Source: Rhynchopus sp. YZ270_cl-10 (Eukaryota > Euglenozoa > Diplonemea > Diplonemida > Diplonemidae). From it: a stretch of 64,000 bases of DNA. Below are positions 1 through 12,187 of the stretch, in pieces. The DNA is taken from the NCBI GenBank assembly GCA_964035575.1, contig OZ037842.1, positions 1,736,001 to 1,800,000 of the forward strand, written 5' to 3'. The notes beneath the pieces were generated by a model. The model made no database searches. It saw only the letters and a program-made list of their open reading frames with translations, and was not told where the DNA came from. Numbering within the stretch: the first letter of the stretch is position 1; the number at the start of each line of letters is the position of its first letter. The position numbers were made by a program, and so were the translations under genes.

Positions 1-3000
1 ACATGGAGTTCAACACCACGCAGGTATGTGCACCGTTCTTTCCCTTCCCCATATCCCCTTGACCCCCTGGATAAAGCCCTGACAACATCCGTGCCATTAT
101 TGAAGTTAACTATTTTTGTGTTCGTGTTTCACCTCAACACTCCACTCCCTCCCTCCCTCTCCCCACGCAGTACACAGACCTGGGTTTGGTAGGTGAAGCA
201 CTCGGAGACAAAGGCGTGTGGCTGGCACTCAAGTTTGAGCTTCCAGAGTACTTCGTCCCTGAGAGCAGTCTCGAGAAGGGTGCGCTGATCTGCATTTGTA
301 TCCTAAACGAGAACGGAGAGCCGCCGCAGGTATGTCGTCAGCAGAGGATGACACCACACCACCTAACAAACACATAATATGATACATCCACATTTTGCTT
401 CACAGATGTGGTGGGCCACTGTTGCCTTCACCGACATTGACATGTCGACCCGTGGGATGGCTGCTGTGGAGATCATCGACGGCGACCCCCGGCTACTTGC
501 ACAGCGTCTGCAGATCAATCGTGCCTATGGGAAGTCTGGGGTATGTGCCCAACGCTACACTGCACAGCAGCATCACTACACTACACAACACCACAGCTCT
601 GCGTCATGTTCGAAACGAAGCTGTTCTTCTACGCATTCAAGCCAGTGTTGGAGGCGTTGGAATACCTCAGAAGGCAGGTACGACTTCCGTTCAACGACAC
701 GCTGCTCAAGGGGTCGGTGAGGAGCGAGGTCAAGGCCCTGCCGCAGTACGTGCCGCCGTGCTACAAGGATGCGTTCTACAACATCGTGAAGCGCATGCTC
801 CACTCCTACACCTTCGAGCCCGGCCAGCACAAGGCGCTGCGCTGGTTGCCGCATAGACCGGTCCTGCTTGTCCAGGGGCCGCCTGGCACAGGAAAGAGTT
901 TCATCGGCTGCAGACTTGTTGAGTGCATAGCGGAGTTCCGCATCAAGCTCCAAAGCGGCGAGCTCAAGAATGAGTACCAACCTCCGATGCAGGGCGAGAA
1001 GGACCGCGAGGATGAGAAGCCTGGCCCCATTTTGGTGTTGACGTACAAGAACCACTCGCTGGATGAGTTCCTGACCGACGTGCTCGACACGGGTGTGTGG
1101 TGTGGGTCGCTGCGTGATGCGACTCGGTGCATCTGCAAGAGCGGCGGGAACCCGTCGAAGTTCTGCTGCAAGATGTGCTGCGAGCGTCAGGGACACAACA
1201 AGCGCCTGGTGCGTGTGGGTGCACGGTCGCAAAGTCCACGGCTCATGAAGTACAACTTGGCGCAGCTCGCGAAGCCGCGCAACGACCACAAACACAAGCT
1301 GCGCTCCCTGCGCATGGAGGCAGAGCGCCTCTCCATGCAGATCCGCCGCCTCGACAGCGGTGTTGTTGACGACAGCACCATCCGCTCCTTCATGTCCGCC
1401 TACCAGATCGAGGCCTTCACCAAGGAGAACACTGTCTCCACGGAGGCTGCCTGGGCAGAGTGGGTCGCATCCTCGGAACCACTCTTCCCCCCCGCTGACG
1501 ATGCACAAGCGCTTATGGAAACAGGACGTGAAATTCTTCAGCTCTCGGTAGACCCTGTCTCGATTGATGCTGCGGTGGTGAAGGAGAAGAACTACGCGAG
1601 CATGAAGGCGAAGTCGTTTGAGGAGAAACAGGAGCAGAAGGTTGGGGATAAAGAGAACGAGGAGAAGGCGGCCGAGAAGCCACGGAGCGTTGCTGAGACG
1701 ACTGCGGCGATGGCGACAGCTTCAGCAGAGGCTGCGGCTGAGACGGACGAGGGGGCGAAGTCGACTGCACTGCAGTACTCTGGGAAGGGCGCAGACACAA
1801 GCATCGAACACGACATTGTGTCCACCCTACGTGTGAAGCGTGCCTTCTACCAATCCTTCACACCTCAGGCACCCACGCCGCCATGCAGGATCGCCATCGA
1901 GGACGACGACCACCTCGTCACAGCTGCCCTCCAACAGACCGAGGCGGCACAGCAGCACCCCGAAGGTATCCCCGCAGAGGTGCGCACCGGACGTCTCCTC
2001 CCACCCATCTACGCCGAGGTGGAAGACCTCTGGTCCCTCGAGCCCCCACAGCGTCGCGAACTCGCAGGCTTCTGGATCGCCCGCCTCCGCCGCGAAATCT
2101 ACAAAAAATTCCGCGACACAAAACTCGAGTTCGAAGGCATGCTTGTCATCGACCAAGCCTCCTACGACGAAGCACGCTTCCGTGTCCTCAGTGGAGCCGA
2201 CATCATTGGCCTCACCACCACAGGAGCTGCCATGAACCAGGGAATTCTCCGTTCCGTCAAACCCAGTGTCCTTATGGTTGAAGAGGCTGCCGAGATTTTG
2301 GAGGGTCAGATTCTTTCGTGTTTTGTGGACTCTATTAAACAGGTTATCCTCATTGGTGACCACAAGCAGTTGCGTCCACAGACGGACGATCGGAACTTTG
2401 CGGAACGGAATAACTTCAATGTTTCTATGTTCCAGCGTCTGATTGAGACATGCAAGGTCCCTTACGTGCATTTGACAGAACAGAGACGTATGTGTGCGAA
2501 GGTGGCAGACATCATTCGACCGATGTACGAAGAGCTGTCTGATTTCAGCAGTCTACAAACACGCAAAATGGATTGGGGTCCCGAGGGCAGTGTCAAGCAG
2601 ATCCCTGGCACGGTCAACCCTGTTATCTTCTGGGACCACGACCACCCTGAAGAGCCTTCTTCCATTGGTCTCTCCGTCATGAACCGCAGAGAGGTTGCGA
2701 TGGTCGAATTCTTGCTGAAGGTGCTTGTCTGTGAGAAGGGCATCCGACAGAAGCAGATCACAGTTCTGTCGCCCTACCTTGGTCAGACAAGGGCACTTCA
2801 GTACTCAGTGAAGCAGCGTCTGGGGATGGAAGAGGTAGAGTGCCTGACAGTGGATAGGTTCCAAGGAGATGAGAATGACATTATTATCATTTCTCTTGTG
2901 CGTACCGAAAACCTGACAACGTTCTTAAAGCTGGAGAACCGTATGTGTGTTGCATGCAGTCGGGCAAGGTTTGGCTTCTTCATGGTTGGCAACTCGAAGC

Positions 3001-3236
3001 TTCTGAACAATGTCCCTCATTGGAAAAGAACGCTTGATATCATTGGTTCACAGCACCCAATGTCCGTCTCCAAAACACTTTGCCTCCAAAAGCCTGGGTC
3101 CAACCCACCCCAGTACGTTACTGCCAACAGCGCGCAGGAGAAATTCCCAGACCCACTGCGGGCAGACTGCTGGTCCTCCGAGAGGGGTGATGGGGTGACC
3201 ATCACAGAAGAGATGGACGTCGACGAAGAAGAATGA
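1..3236 (+). CDS. ZNFX1/UPF1-like superfamily 1 RNA helicase, 5' end outside the window
   Basis: Four exons are visible: 1-23 (reading frame from base 3), 171-329, 406-540 and 597-3236, giving about 984 residues up to the stop. All three introns start GTATGT and end CAG, and all are phase 0. The large last exon carries the helicase core in the expected order: Walker A GPPGTGKS (near 877-900), VGARS, a DEAD-box-like LMVEEAAEI (near 2270), GDHKQLRP (near 2356), LTEQRRM (near 2470), TVDRFQGDE (near 2848) and ACSRAR (near 2955). GDHKQLRP plus the arginine-rich QRRM motif is typical of the ZNFX1/NFX1-type branch, whose members act in RNA surveillance and small-RNA pathways. A cysteine cluster (around 1085-1195) and a charged Glu/Lys/Ala-rich insert (around 1560-1760) lie between Walker A and Walker B, as in NFX1-type proteins. 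The tail is acidic. The ATG at 543 that would open a longer frame is inside an intron and is not the start. Confidence 0.88.
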
Positions 3237-3542
3237 AGAACCCACAATTTTTTATATCAAAAAAATGCAAAAAAAAAAAGGGGGCTTTTTTAATCCAAGG
3301 CTGAAGCTTTGCTAGGATGTGGGTAAAAAGGTAGGGGTGGGGGTCCATAAAATTATTCATTTTAAACATTATGGACAGCGGGGTGCGGGGTGTGTGCAGT
3401 GAATGTGTTTCGCATGAAGACAATGACAATGATAATAAAAAAACTCTACATTTGACCAATAGCGCAAACGTGAACGCAACGAGCAAAGCATTTTGTCGCT
3501 TCTCTCCGAACATTTTTTTTTGGGGGGGTTTTTTTTTTGAAA

Positions 3543-3574
3543 GATGTGTACAGTACACATTGATCTTTCAAATC
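3543..3574 (+). repeat. Sense-strand hairpin followed by an ATCTTTCAAA box
   Basis: Stem ATGTGTA pairs with TACACAT across a three-base loop, 7 bp in all, followed by TGATCTTTCAAAT. It lies about 310 bases after the helicase stop codon, in gene orientation. One of about ten good copies of the family described in the findings. Confidence 0.6.
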
Positions 3575-3896
3575 TACTCTTTACCCCTCGAAAATGTGAA
3601 ATGGGACTGCGACAAGAAAACTCAACTAGCCTTTTCCCTTTGAGTTTGCTGCGTTCTGTACTACGCAGCGGTTGGTCTGGTTTGGGAGTATTGTCAAAAA
3701 GGATTTTGTTAAAAGACTACTTAACACACAGAGACTCAGAGGCTTTATCGTTTATCTTTACCAGCTTTTTCTCCTTTTATTTAAAAAATCGACGTTGTGT
3801 ACAGAATCGTCCTCGGATAGGTGATTGTCGAAAAAAAAAGAAGGATGATATTTCGTGCAACTAAATATCAGCCTTTTTGTTTTCGGCTAGCCAACT

Positions 3897-3964
3897 CTGC
3901 AACCGATTCAGAAATCATGAGAGATGATTTCTGCAACCGACTCACAAATCATGTGATATGATTT
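3897..3964 (+). repeat. 34-bp direct repeat, two units
   Basis: Two adjacent 34-base units, each starting CTGCAACCGA, differ at a handful of bases. Each unit also contains an internal inverted repeat of the type AAATCAT...ATGATTT, so each could fold by itself. I saw no further copies in the window. Confidence 0.6.
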
Positions 3965-4521
3965 CAATGTTATGCAAAACGTGAACATGTCATTTAAAAA
4001 TTTCTATGAGCCTCTCTCTCTCTTAAGCGCGAAGGAGTTGTTATGTGCGGCCGTAGTTACCATCCTGCAAGGATGTTTCGCTGCACTCTGTTCACGCTAT
4101 GATGAGAAGGAAAAAAAGAAGGGAAAAAAAAAGATACTCTTAAAATTCTTTCTCTATCAAATATGGTCACAGCTTCTCTTCTTGGAGAAGACATACTACA
4201 GAATTTTTTTTCCTCATTTTCTTTTTTTTTGGTTTGTAGTCCGCTTTTTCAAAATCGTTATGGACGACAAAACCCCCGAAATAGGCTTGTTACCGTTGGG
4301 GGCTTATCAAAAAAAAGTGAGGGTTTTTCTTTTTCATCAATTTTCTGTCAAAAGACAGATCCTCATACTACCACACAACACCGCACGTTCAGTACACACT
4401 GCAACCCACCCTCTGACTCTTTCTCTTCTTCGCTCTTCGTCTTTCTTTTAGTTCGAGTTGTTTGAGTTTATTGTTTGCAGTTTATTGCGCACCTCTTCGT
4501 CGCGTATCTCACAACACAACA

Positions 4522-7344
4522 ATGAGCGACGACGAAGATGAATACTTCTCCGACGACGGTGACGGTGACGAGTACTATGAGGACGAGGTATGATTCACAC
4601 CTTTTTCGTACACTATTTTTTAGTCGTTTTTTTTTCAAAACTCCAGGGTTCAAAAAATATAACCTGATAACATCTGCGGTTTGAGGTAACGATGTCTTGC
4701 CTTTGTTTTGAACTGTGTGTTTTCCCTTGAATCTCCTCTCTCCACAGGACGTTGGTGAAGAGGAATGCGGTGCGGAGGAGTTCAACGAGACTAACCTGCT
4801 GCAGCTGGAGGTGCAGTTTCTGAAGGCGCAGCGCTACCGGGCGGGGTACCTTGTGTCGGAGCTGTACGGGGTGACGACGATGGTGGGCTTCCGGGTGGAC
4901 GACCTGTGCACGGACGTGATGCTGCGTGCGGCAGGCCTGCACCGCGATCTCCACGTTGTCATTGCCGTCACGTTCCCCTCGTCCCCACCACAGTACCTTG
5001 CCAAATGCCCCGGCCCCGGCAAGGTGACGGTCCGCCAAACCAGCGACACCTGCCTCGACAACAAGCAGACACTGACAGACTCAGTCGAGTTCGGTCTCTG
5101 GTGGACGCTGGAGCAGCTTCTCCAGGACGACCTGCAGAAGAACTGGGAGGCGCTGAAGGAGAAGTGCCTTGCAGAGATGTACCGTGCCAGAGAGCGCGAC
5201 GCAAAGGTGCCGTGGAGTCAGGTATGCCTTCATTCTTTCTCTCGATTCTCCTGAATTGAAAGCATAGTAATTTAATGTCTTCTGCCCAAAGCTCAGAATG
5301 CCTCAGGGACCTCTCTGGTACCACCCCTTCGCATTACTGGGTAAGCCTCACTTCTTCACTATTGCAGAGTAGTCTGCATGCTTCTTGAGGTGTTGCAGAT
5401 AACTAACCAAATACCGGTCTGCAGCAACAACTGTCATTTGAACACAAAACAATATACCAACACAACCCAACAGGTGATGAACGCCATCAACCTTGCAACC
5501 GAGACCGGCATTGAGATGGACCTCCGCCTTGCAACCCTTCTTGTCCAGCGGAGCGGTGGAAGGTATGCACTGTGCGTCTTCACGTATCCTGCCCCTGCGG
5601 GCGACGTCTAGAACCACCTCAGTGGATGATTGTCAATATGCTACACCACCCCACCGTATGACCCTTCATTCATGTTCACTTCAGATTCGACTCTGTCCAG
5701 GAGATCCTCTTTGATGAGGAACGTCTCAGCCAGATGCGCAGACAGTCGCTAGCAGAGAGAATGTACTTCGACGACCCAAACTGGAAGAAGTATGCCATAT
5801 GCCCCTGCATTGCACTCTCCCCAGGGCAATTCTGGATAATTCTCCAGAATCACCCAGAGTTTCTTTTTTTCTATTCATCCACACTAAGGCTTCGCCAAGC
5901 ACGGCAGCTACTCCACAGTACCATATTTTTGAGACCGTCACTCCTCTCTCTTAGCCTGGGTACCCGTTTATTACATCAAACCCGGCACAAAACTCAGCTT
6001 TTTTCACCATATTTTTGCTCTATTTATTAGTGCACTGCATGACAACAAACAAACAAACAAACAAACAGCTTCTCCCTGCTCCACCACGTTGTCGACTTCT
6101 TGAAGGAGCGAATCCGACGGTGCACAGACCGGTGCATTGTGTGCGACAAGCCCCATCCCCTGCCCCTGCTGAAGCCGGTTGCGTGCGACAGTGAGCTGTG
6201 CAACTACCAGATGGCGGATCTCGGGCTGGGCGTGAACCTGGAGAGCGAGGTGCAGAGGAACCCCATGGTGATCGACCTGCTCATCAGCTCGGCGTACTCA
6301 GCGGCGTTTGGGAAGAACAAATACACGACGTTCCCCTTTGAAGGCGGTGCAGAGACTGTCGTCAACGTGCTGACGAAGTGCCCCTCCCTCATGGACATGA
6401 CCTCCGTCATCGGGCGTGGCAACAGCCTGCGCAGCTTCCTCGAGAACATCGACCCCCTTCTCTACAAAGTCGTGCGCTGGGTCATCGCCTCCAACGCGTC
6501 AGACATCCAACCCATCTCCAGGGAGGGCAGGGTGCGCGACATGCCGGAGCACCAATTTCTTCTCAACTCCTCCACCCCAGCGTCCGAGGCCAGGTTCCAA
6601 GAGCTGAAGGCCAAAAACGGTATGACCTTTTTACAAAAAAAGCCGCTTTTTGAGAATTTTCGACTTCTCTCTTCAACACCCCCTCCCTTCTTTTGCCACA
6701 CCCATTATATCACAGGCGGTTCATTCTTCGCCTTCCACGGGTCTGCCCTGAGCAGCTGGCATAACATTCTGCGCGGTGGCCTGAAGAAGCTGGACCTGCG
6801 CACTGCGTACGGACCTGGCATATATATGGCCACAAACGCGTCTACGAGTCTTGGGTACATGACGCCTGCGAAGAGCTTTCCTAACAGCAAGCTGGGTTCA
6901 CAACTCCGTATTATGGCGCTGTGCGAGGTATGTCTTTTGCTTCAAAATCATGCGCTGCATGGAGAAAAAGCACATGGCATATTTGGAGAAACGCGAGGCT
7001 TTTCCATCTTAACCAATATTTCTATGTGCCTGCCTGCCTGCCTGCCTGCCATTCACCAAGGTGTCTGTGTGTTGCCAACCTCACTTTCTATTATTGTCTA
7101 CACCCAGGTCATCTCTGAAGGCAGCGAAAAGAACTGCAACGGGCGTGTCCACCGTCCCAAATGCGAGCACAACAAACAGTGCCCCCACATCCGCGTCGAA
7201 GCCGAAGAAAGTGTTGTCACCCGGGTGCTCTTCCTCTTCACAGACAACCAGTCGACCTACAATATTGAAGCAAAGAACATCACCATCCCCTCCGTCGACC
7301 GCATTGGCAAGCCATTGGGGCAACAGTCTCGCCCTAAGCACTGA
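4522..7344 (+). CDS. PARP6/8-like ADP-ribosyltransferase, eight exons
   Basis: My model joins 4522-4587, 4748-5221, 5263-5340, 5474-5562, 5685-5789, 6069-6619, 6716-6927 and 7108-7344, giving 603 residues. The third exon needs a weak AAG acceptor at 5262 to keep frame and is the least certain part. The protein begins with an acidic tail, then a region that reads like a UBC/RWD fold. A Cys cluster of the CxxC...C...C type follows (CIVCDKPHPLPLLKPVACDS), found at the same place in vertebrate PARP6 and PARP8. The catalytic domain near the C terminus shows FHGS (the NAD-binding His) and YGPGIYMA (the second motif Tyr), then VLFLFTDN. The third residue of the H-Y-E triad cannot be assigned by eye. 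This branch mostly adds single ADP-ribose units to proteins. Introns hold ACAA (6041-6068) and TGCC (about 7027-7051) microsatellites. Confidence 0.8.
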
Positions 7345-9245
7345 AAGCGGTTTTCCCCTCTCCCCCCCTTTTTTTTTTGCATTTTTCGCGTTGTCTAAAT
7401 AGAGTGTCTTTTTGTGCGCTCAGGGGAGAGATGTTAGGTAACTAAGTGAAAGGGATATTTCAATACATCGCTCAGTAAGAGGCCTGCTCAGGGTCCTTAG
7501 ACCATGCAGTGAGCCGTGGGGGAAGGGGGAAAACATAAATAAGGGGAGCGGATTGAAATGAGGGGGGAAAATGGTTTGGTTTTTGTGAAGGGAGTTTAGT
7601 TTGTTACATATATTTTGCCATCAGGGAACGAAGTCCGCTGGTTGGTGTCCTTCTAGCTTTAAAGAAACGTGCGTAACATGAGAGAGGTGTTGCTTGCCCA
7701 GAGACAGGGCCTCTTTGATTTCATTATTTTGGGTACATTTAGTGCACCCTATTATACCTTCTATTCAGTAGAATAGTTAGTATATGAAACAATTTTGTTT
7801 TAGAATTCTTGCGCCAGCAAGAAGACACCAAAGGATGATTTTTACCCTTTTCATTTCAGTGCGGCACATGTCGACCCCCATGTTTTGCAGTGATTCGTAT
7901 CTTTGATGGTATGTGTGTCCGAAGGAGGGTGCACCTTTTGCTAATTTCCCCCCCGGTATTTTTCCACACCGGATGGATGGTGACAATTTTTCTTCAAATG
8001 TTAACAAGAAGGCTATTGTTCACTCTTTGGTTGATGTCTTCCGACACTTTTTTTTTATACAAGGCGACTAGGCACATGCATCTTACAAACCTTGTGCTTT
8101 GGGAGGTTGGGGGTCAACGCGCCAACTCCTACAATCTTCCTTCGCCCTCGGTAGGGTCATCTAGGTTATATAGTATTGAAATCGATGTAGGAGTAAGGGC
8201 CAATATTACTACCCCGGATTTTCGGGGACATTTTCCCCCGAAAATGGGCCCCACGTATTAGTGACCCGGGCTCATATTTTTCAAAATTTAATGGTGTTAC
8301 CGAACACCTGTCAAGGACCTGTCAATATAGGGGGGGTGTGTCATTTTAACACACCCCCCACTGTCGGGGACATGTCAAGGACATGTCAAGGACCTGTCAA
8401 TATGGGCCCTTTCGGGAACACCATTTAAGTGGTCAAAAACGATCGTCCAATTTTCGACATCGACCCCACGCCTTTATCTGTGTTTCAGGTTTTCAAAATA
8501 AATATATTGAGCCTCGTTGGTATTGTAGTCATACGCAACATCTTACCCTGGTACGTTTGACTAGAATGCATTCATCTTTCATGGGGGCGCTGTGTGCGAG
8601 GTCATATTCCGTTTCCTCTCTTTTGCCTTTTGATCTGGTTCAACTCACGTTGTGCGAGCCGCAAACTAATGTGCAGGTTTGCTGCAAATGATTATTTTTA
8701 TACATGGCAAGGTGATTAGGTGATTTGACATTAGTAATCTCTGCTGTTCTGAATGTGCGTTCTTCGCGTTGGTATCTAATATCTCAATATCTATCTAATA
8801 TCTCAATATTTTGTTAAGACGTTGTGCCCACAAAGCGCATTCATCTTTCATGTTTTTTTTTTGCTATCCGCTCTACTGGCGGTTAAACAAGGCTGGCCAT
8901 GGGGCACAGATTAAGTGAGACGTGATGTCCAAGAGTCTAAGGTTGTTTGTTAGCCTTTTGCAAGCAGCCCTTAAAATAAATGAAAGTGGAGGTAAGGGAT
9001 GGGGCGAAAGAAACGGAAAACCTGTTTTCACGACTAACGCAATTAAAAAAAAAAACAAAACTAAATGCGCAGTGCTTTTTTTCTCACTTTTGTTTCTCGA
9101 CCAGTATGCCCATACAGACTATGTTGACAACGTTGTCAGCTCATATGTGCAGTGAGCATTCGCGCCGAAATGCGGGACATCTTACAATGTTTTGATGTTT
9201 TCCCCGTTCACAACAATCATCATTCCAGCTTATACACAAAACACG
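7345..9245. other. Intergenic spacer, 1.9 kb
   Basis: No coding signal. It contains one copy of the inverted-repeat element with 3-bp target duplication (8291-8424) and three partial matches to the hairpin-box family: GCACATGCATCTTACAAAC near 8072, GCATTCATCTTTCATG near 8568 and GCATTCATCTTTCATG near 8837. The stretch ending TTCCAG about 18 bases before the ATG at 9246 is a likely trans-splice acceptor. Confidence 0.55.
8291..8424 (+). mobile_element. MITE-like inverted-repeat element, copy 1
   Basis: 134 bp. The ends are ATGGTGTTACCGA and, read from the other strand, ATGGTGTTCCCGA (12 of 13 match). The element is flanked on both sides by TTA, a 3-bp target-site duplication. Inside are 11-bp units built on the palindrome GACATGTC and a hairpin of GGGGGGTGTGT with ACACACCCCCC. 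It has no coding capacity. Related copies lie at 36217-36351 and 57090-57235. Confidence 0.7.
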
Positions 9246-10121
9246 ATGCTTGTGGTTCCGATTGTGCTGTCGGTTGTGCTGTCCAACGGGTGCGGATGGG
9301 AGAACGGACCGATCTGTACTGAGGGCCAGTCATGCTGTGCTAATGACATCTACAGTCTTGGGAACTGCTACAACAAGTCCGTTGCCACGTGCACAGGCTG
9401 TGGTCAGGACACTTCCTTCCCCTGTCCTCTCAGCACCCCACACTGCTGCCTTGAAAATAACCGTGTAACAATTGAGAACAAAGACATCACATGCTATGGG
9501 GAGGGACAGCAGTGCTGTGCAGACAGCGGTAAGGTGGCGAAGACGACTGAGTACTGCATTGGGAAGTGTGGTATCGCGACCGACCCCTTCACGCAGTGCT
9601 GCTACACGAACTCAACTTACAACCACACATACGACAGCAGGACAGACAAATGCACGACCTGTGGTGTGATTTCCCTGTCCGAACCCAATGTGCAGTGCTG
9701 TGGACTCGCACAGTACAACAACAAGACAGAGACCTGCTGCAGCCCAGGGCAGCACAAGTGGTGTGCGAACGACCACACCTGCTCGGAGTGTGGGTGCCTG
9801 GACAAAGCTGACCCTGACACTGTGTGCTGTGGCTCACAGCACAAGTACAACCCGACAATTGGCGACGCATGTTGTCAGGGTGTGGGGTTCGGTAACCAGC
9901 CTGAGACGCTGAAGTGCGACTCGACACAGGATTGTGTTCACTACAAAGTTGAGGGCCTCTTCAACTTTCCGTACTGCTGCCAGAAGGGATGGGTGGCATG
10001 TGCTACTGATTTTGACGGTGGTGTGACGTGCATGGACCCGGAAACAAGCATCTGCTGCAGTGGAGCAGTTTGCAGCAAGACATTGGGCACCTCGTGCTGT
10101 GGCGGGGCGTGCTGCAAGTGA
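9246..10121 (+). CDS. Galaxin-like secreted Cys-rich protein, copy A
   Basis: Single exon, 291 residues, unrelated to any enzyme I recognise. A short hydrophobic leader (MLVVPIVLSVVLS) is followed by a mature chain packed with Cys-Cys pairs. Several segments follow the galaxin pattern CCG-x(3)-YN-x(4-6)-CC, for example QCCGLAQYNNKTETCC and VCCGSQHKYNPTIGDACC. Galaxins are secreted matrix proteins known best from coral skeletons; similar repeats occur elsewhere without a mineral role, so only secretion and dense disulphide bonding are safe to infer. Several NxS/T sites could carry N-glycans. I chose the ATG at 9246 because the same start is conserved in all five copies. It carries the LENNRVT variant near residue 75 and, like copy B, the GVGFGNQPET-type C-terminal block. 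Confidence 0.82.
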   Translation: MLVVPIVLSVVLSNGCGWENGPICTEGQSCCANDIYSLGNCYNKSVATCTGCGQDTSFPCPLSTPHCCLENNRVTIENKDITCYGEGQQCCADSGKVAKTTEYCIGKCGIATDPFTQCCYTNSTYNHTYDSRTDKCTTCGVISLSEPNVQCCGLAQYNNKTETCCSPGQHKWCANDHTCSECGCLDKADPDTVCCGSQHKYNPTIGDACCQGVGFGNQPETLKCDSTQDCVHYKVEGLFNFPYCCQKGWVACATDFDGGVTCMDPETSICCSGAVCSKTLGTSCCGGACCK

Positions 10122-10742
10122 AACAGCAATGAGTGGCCGTGTTCATTTTATTATTTCTGCCTGTGTTTTTTGTCCTTCTTGGGAGTTACGTAAAACATTT
10201 GATAGTGCATACACGTGAAGCATTTTCATCTGCCAACTTTTCTTTTACTGTTTGAAGTCTTTGTATTTTTTCACAAAACAGTGTTTTTGTTGAACTTTTG
10301 TTTCCTGTCTAAGAGCAGAGGCGGGAACCATGTTTCCCTCCGCTCCTGCTTTGCATGAGGTGTTCAGTGTGGCCGATTTTGTTAATTTGTTGTTGTGCTG
10401 TTAATGGTGCGTCCTGTCGCACCTTGTAATGTTGCACCCGTTTTGCTATCTCTTCTGGAGACAAATGAACCCCAGCTCCTTTAATCAATAATATGGTTCA
10501 GTGCCAGTTCCCCCACCCCTCCACCACCCCAAGAATTTTTTTCTTTCGGACTTACGGGCAAGTCATTAGATTTCCTTTTTACATCTACTGTTGTAGGCCA
10601 CAGGGTACTTGTGCTTTCATCCGGATGTCTGGCATCGTACGTGGGTCAGTCAGATGCCTGCAACAACTACAGTTTCTTTTACTTATTCTAAAAACCCCTC
10701 CACCACCCCTGTTGAGGTTTCTTCATAAACACACAAAACACG
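10122..10742. other. Array spacer A-B
   Basis: Non-coding. It carries the conserved 3' block with GGGAACCATGTTTCCC, one copy of the GGCATC stem element (about 10607-10668) and two separate CCCCACCCCTCCACCACCCC-like tracts, the second just before copy B. Confidence 0.6.
10607..10668 (+). repeat. GGCATC stem element, copy in spacer A-B
   Basis: Shares TGTGCTTTCATCCGGAT, then CTGGCATCGT and GTGGGTCAGTC with a copy far outside the array at 28081. Here GGCATC pairs exactly with GATGCC downstream. Confidence 0.5.
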
Positions 10743-11618
10743 ATGCTTGTGGTTCCAATTGTGCTGTCGGTTGTGCTGTCCAACGGGTGCGGATGGGAGA
10801 ACGGACCGATCTGTACTGAGGGCCAGTCATGCTGTGCTAATGACATCTACAGTCTTGGGAACTGCTACAACAAGTCCGTTGCCACGTGCACAGGCTGTGG
10901 TCAGGACACTTCCTTCCCCTGTCCTCTCAGCACCCCACACTGCTGCCTCAAAAAGAATGATGGGGCAATTGAGAACAAAGACATCACATGCTATGGGGAG
11001 GGACAGCAGTGCTGTGCAGACAGCGGTAAGGTGGCGAAGACGACTGAGTACTGCATTGGGAAGTGTGGTATCGCGACCGACCCCTTCACGCAGTGCTGCT
11101 ACACGAACTCAACTTACAACCACACATACGACAGCAGGACAGACAAATGCACGACCTGTGGTGTGATTTCCCTGTCCGAACCCAATGTGCAGTGCTGTGG
11201 ACTCGCACAGTACAACAACAAGACAGAGACCTGCTGCAGCCCAGGGCAGCACAAGTGGTGTGCGAACGACCACACCTGCTCGGAGTGTGGGTGCTTGGAC
11301 AAAGCTGACCCTGACACTGTGTGCTGTGGCTCACAGCACAAGTACAACCCAACGATTGGCGACATCTGTTGTCAGGGTGTGGGGTTCGGTGACCAGCCTG
11401 AGACGGTAAAGTGCGACTCGACACAGGATTGTGTTCACTACAAGTTTGAGGGTAACCTCTTCAACTTTCCGTACTGCTGCAAGAAGGGATGGGTGGCATG
11501 TGCTACTGATTTTGACGGCGTGACGTGCATGGACCCGGAAACAAGCATCTGCTGCAGTGGAGCAGTTTGCAGCAAGACATTGGGCACCTCGTGCTGTGGC
11601 GGGGCGTGCTGCAAGTGA
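10743..11618 (+). CDS. Galaxin-like secreted Cys-rich protein, copy B
   Basis: Single exon, 291 residues, nearly identical to copy A over most of its length, with the same leader and the same Cys spacing. It differs from A mainly near residue 75, where it reads LKKNDGAIENKD, a version otherwise seen only in the distant copy E. It also has small changes near the C terminus, such as GDQPETVKCDS and FEGNLFNFPYCC. That patchwork suggests exchange between copies and not simple stepwise duplication. The start is fixed by conservation of the ATG and of ACACAAAACACG immediately before it. Confidence 0.82.
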   Translation: MLVVPIVLSVVLSNGCGWENGPICTEGQSCCANDIYSLGNCYNKSVATCTGCGQDTSFPCPLSTPHCCLKKNDGAIENKDITCYGEGQQCCADSGKVAKTTEYCIGKCGIATDPFTQCCYTNSTYNHTYDSRTDKCTTCGVISLSEPNVQCCGLAQYNNKTETCCSPGQHKWCANDHTCSECGCLDKADPDTVCCGSQHKYNPTIGDICCQGVGFGDQPETVKCDSTQDCVHYKFEGNLFNFPYCCKKGWVACATDFDGVTCMDPETSICCSGAVCSKTLGTSCCGGACCK

Positions 11619-12187
11619 AACAGCAATGAGTGGCCGTGTTCATTTTATTATTTCTGCCTGTGTTTTTTGTCCTTCTTGAGAGTTACGTAAAACATTTGAT
11701 AGTGCATACACGTGAAGCATTTTCATCTGTCAACTTTTCTTTTACTGTTTGAAGTCTTTGTTTTTTTCACAAAACAGTGTTTTTGTTGAACTTTTGTTTC
11801 CTGTCTAAGAGCAGAGGCGGGAACCATGTTTCCCTCCGCTCCTGCTTTGTATGAGGTGTTCAGTGTGGCCGATTTTGTTAATTTGTTGTTGTGCTGTTAA
11901 TGGTGCGTCCTGTCGCACCTTGTAATGTTGCACCCGTTTTGCTGTCTTTTGAAATGGTTTTTGTTTGTGCTTTCATCCGGAACTGGCATTGGCGTATGTG
12001 GGTCAGTTGAGGAGGTGCATAAACAACTTCACTTTGTTCCCCAATTCAAAACATCACCAACTTGACTCTATTATTTTAGTGAAATGAACCCCGCTCCTTT
12101 CTTCCGAATCAATAATATGGTTCAACGCCAGTTCCCCCACCCCTCCACCACCCCTATTGAGGTTTCTTCATAAACACACAAAACACG
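11619..12187. other. Array spacer B-C
   Basis: Non-coding spacer homologous to the spacer after copy A, with the GGGAACCATGTTTCCC block, a copy of the GGCATC stem element (about 11963-12030, stem here poorly kept) and the pyrimidine tract before copy C. Confidence 0.6.

Larger units (their letters stand above)
3237..4521. other. Intergenic spacer with short repeats
   Basis: AT-rich and full of homopolymer A and T runs, with no coding signal on either strand. It holds a hairpin-box repeat (3543-3574), a stretch like the second short-repeat family (GAGGCTTTATC then CTTTACCAG, near 3737-3765) and a 34-bp tandem duplication (3897-3964). The pyrimidine-rich stretch ending CTTTTAG at about 4451, 71 bases before the next ATG, looks like a trans-splice acceptor. 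Confidence 0.6.

Noticed and set aside
543-596. ATG at 543 as start of the helicase
   Set aside because: It lies in an intron bounded by GTATGT and CCACAG. Splicing joins exon 406-540 to 597 in frame, with upstream exons also in frame.
3897-3964. CRISPR-like repeat pair
   Set aside because: Only two adjacent units without spacers, in an intron-bearing nuclear genome.
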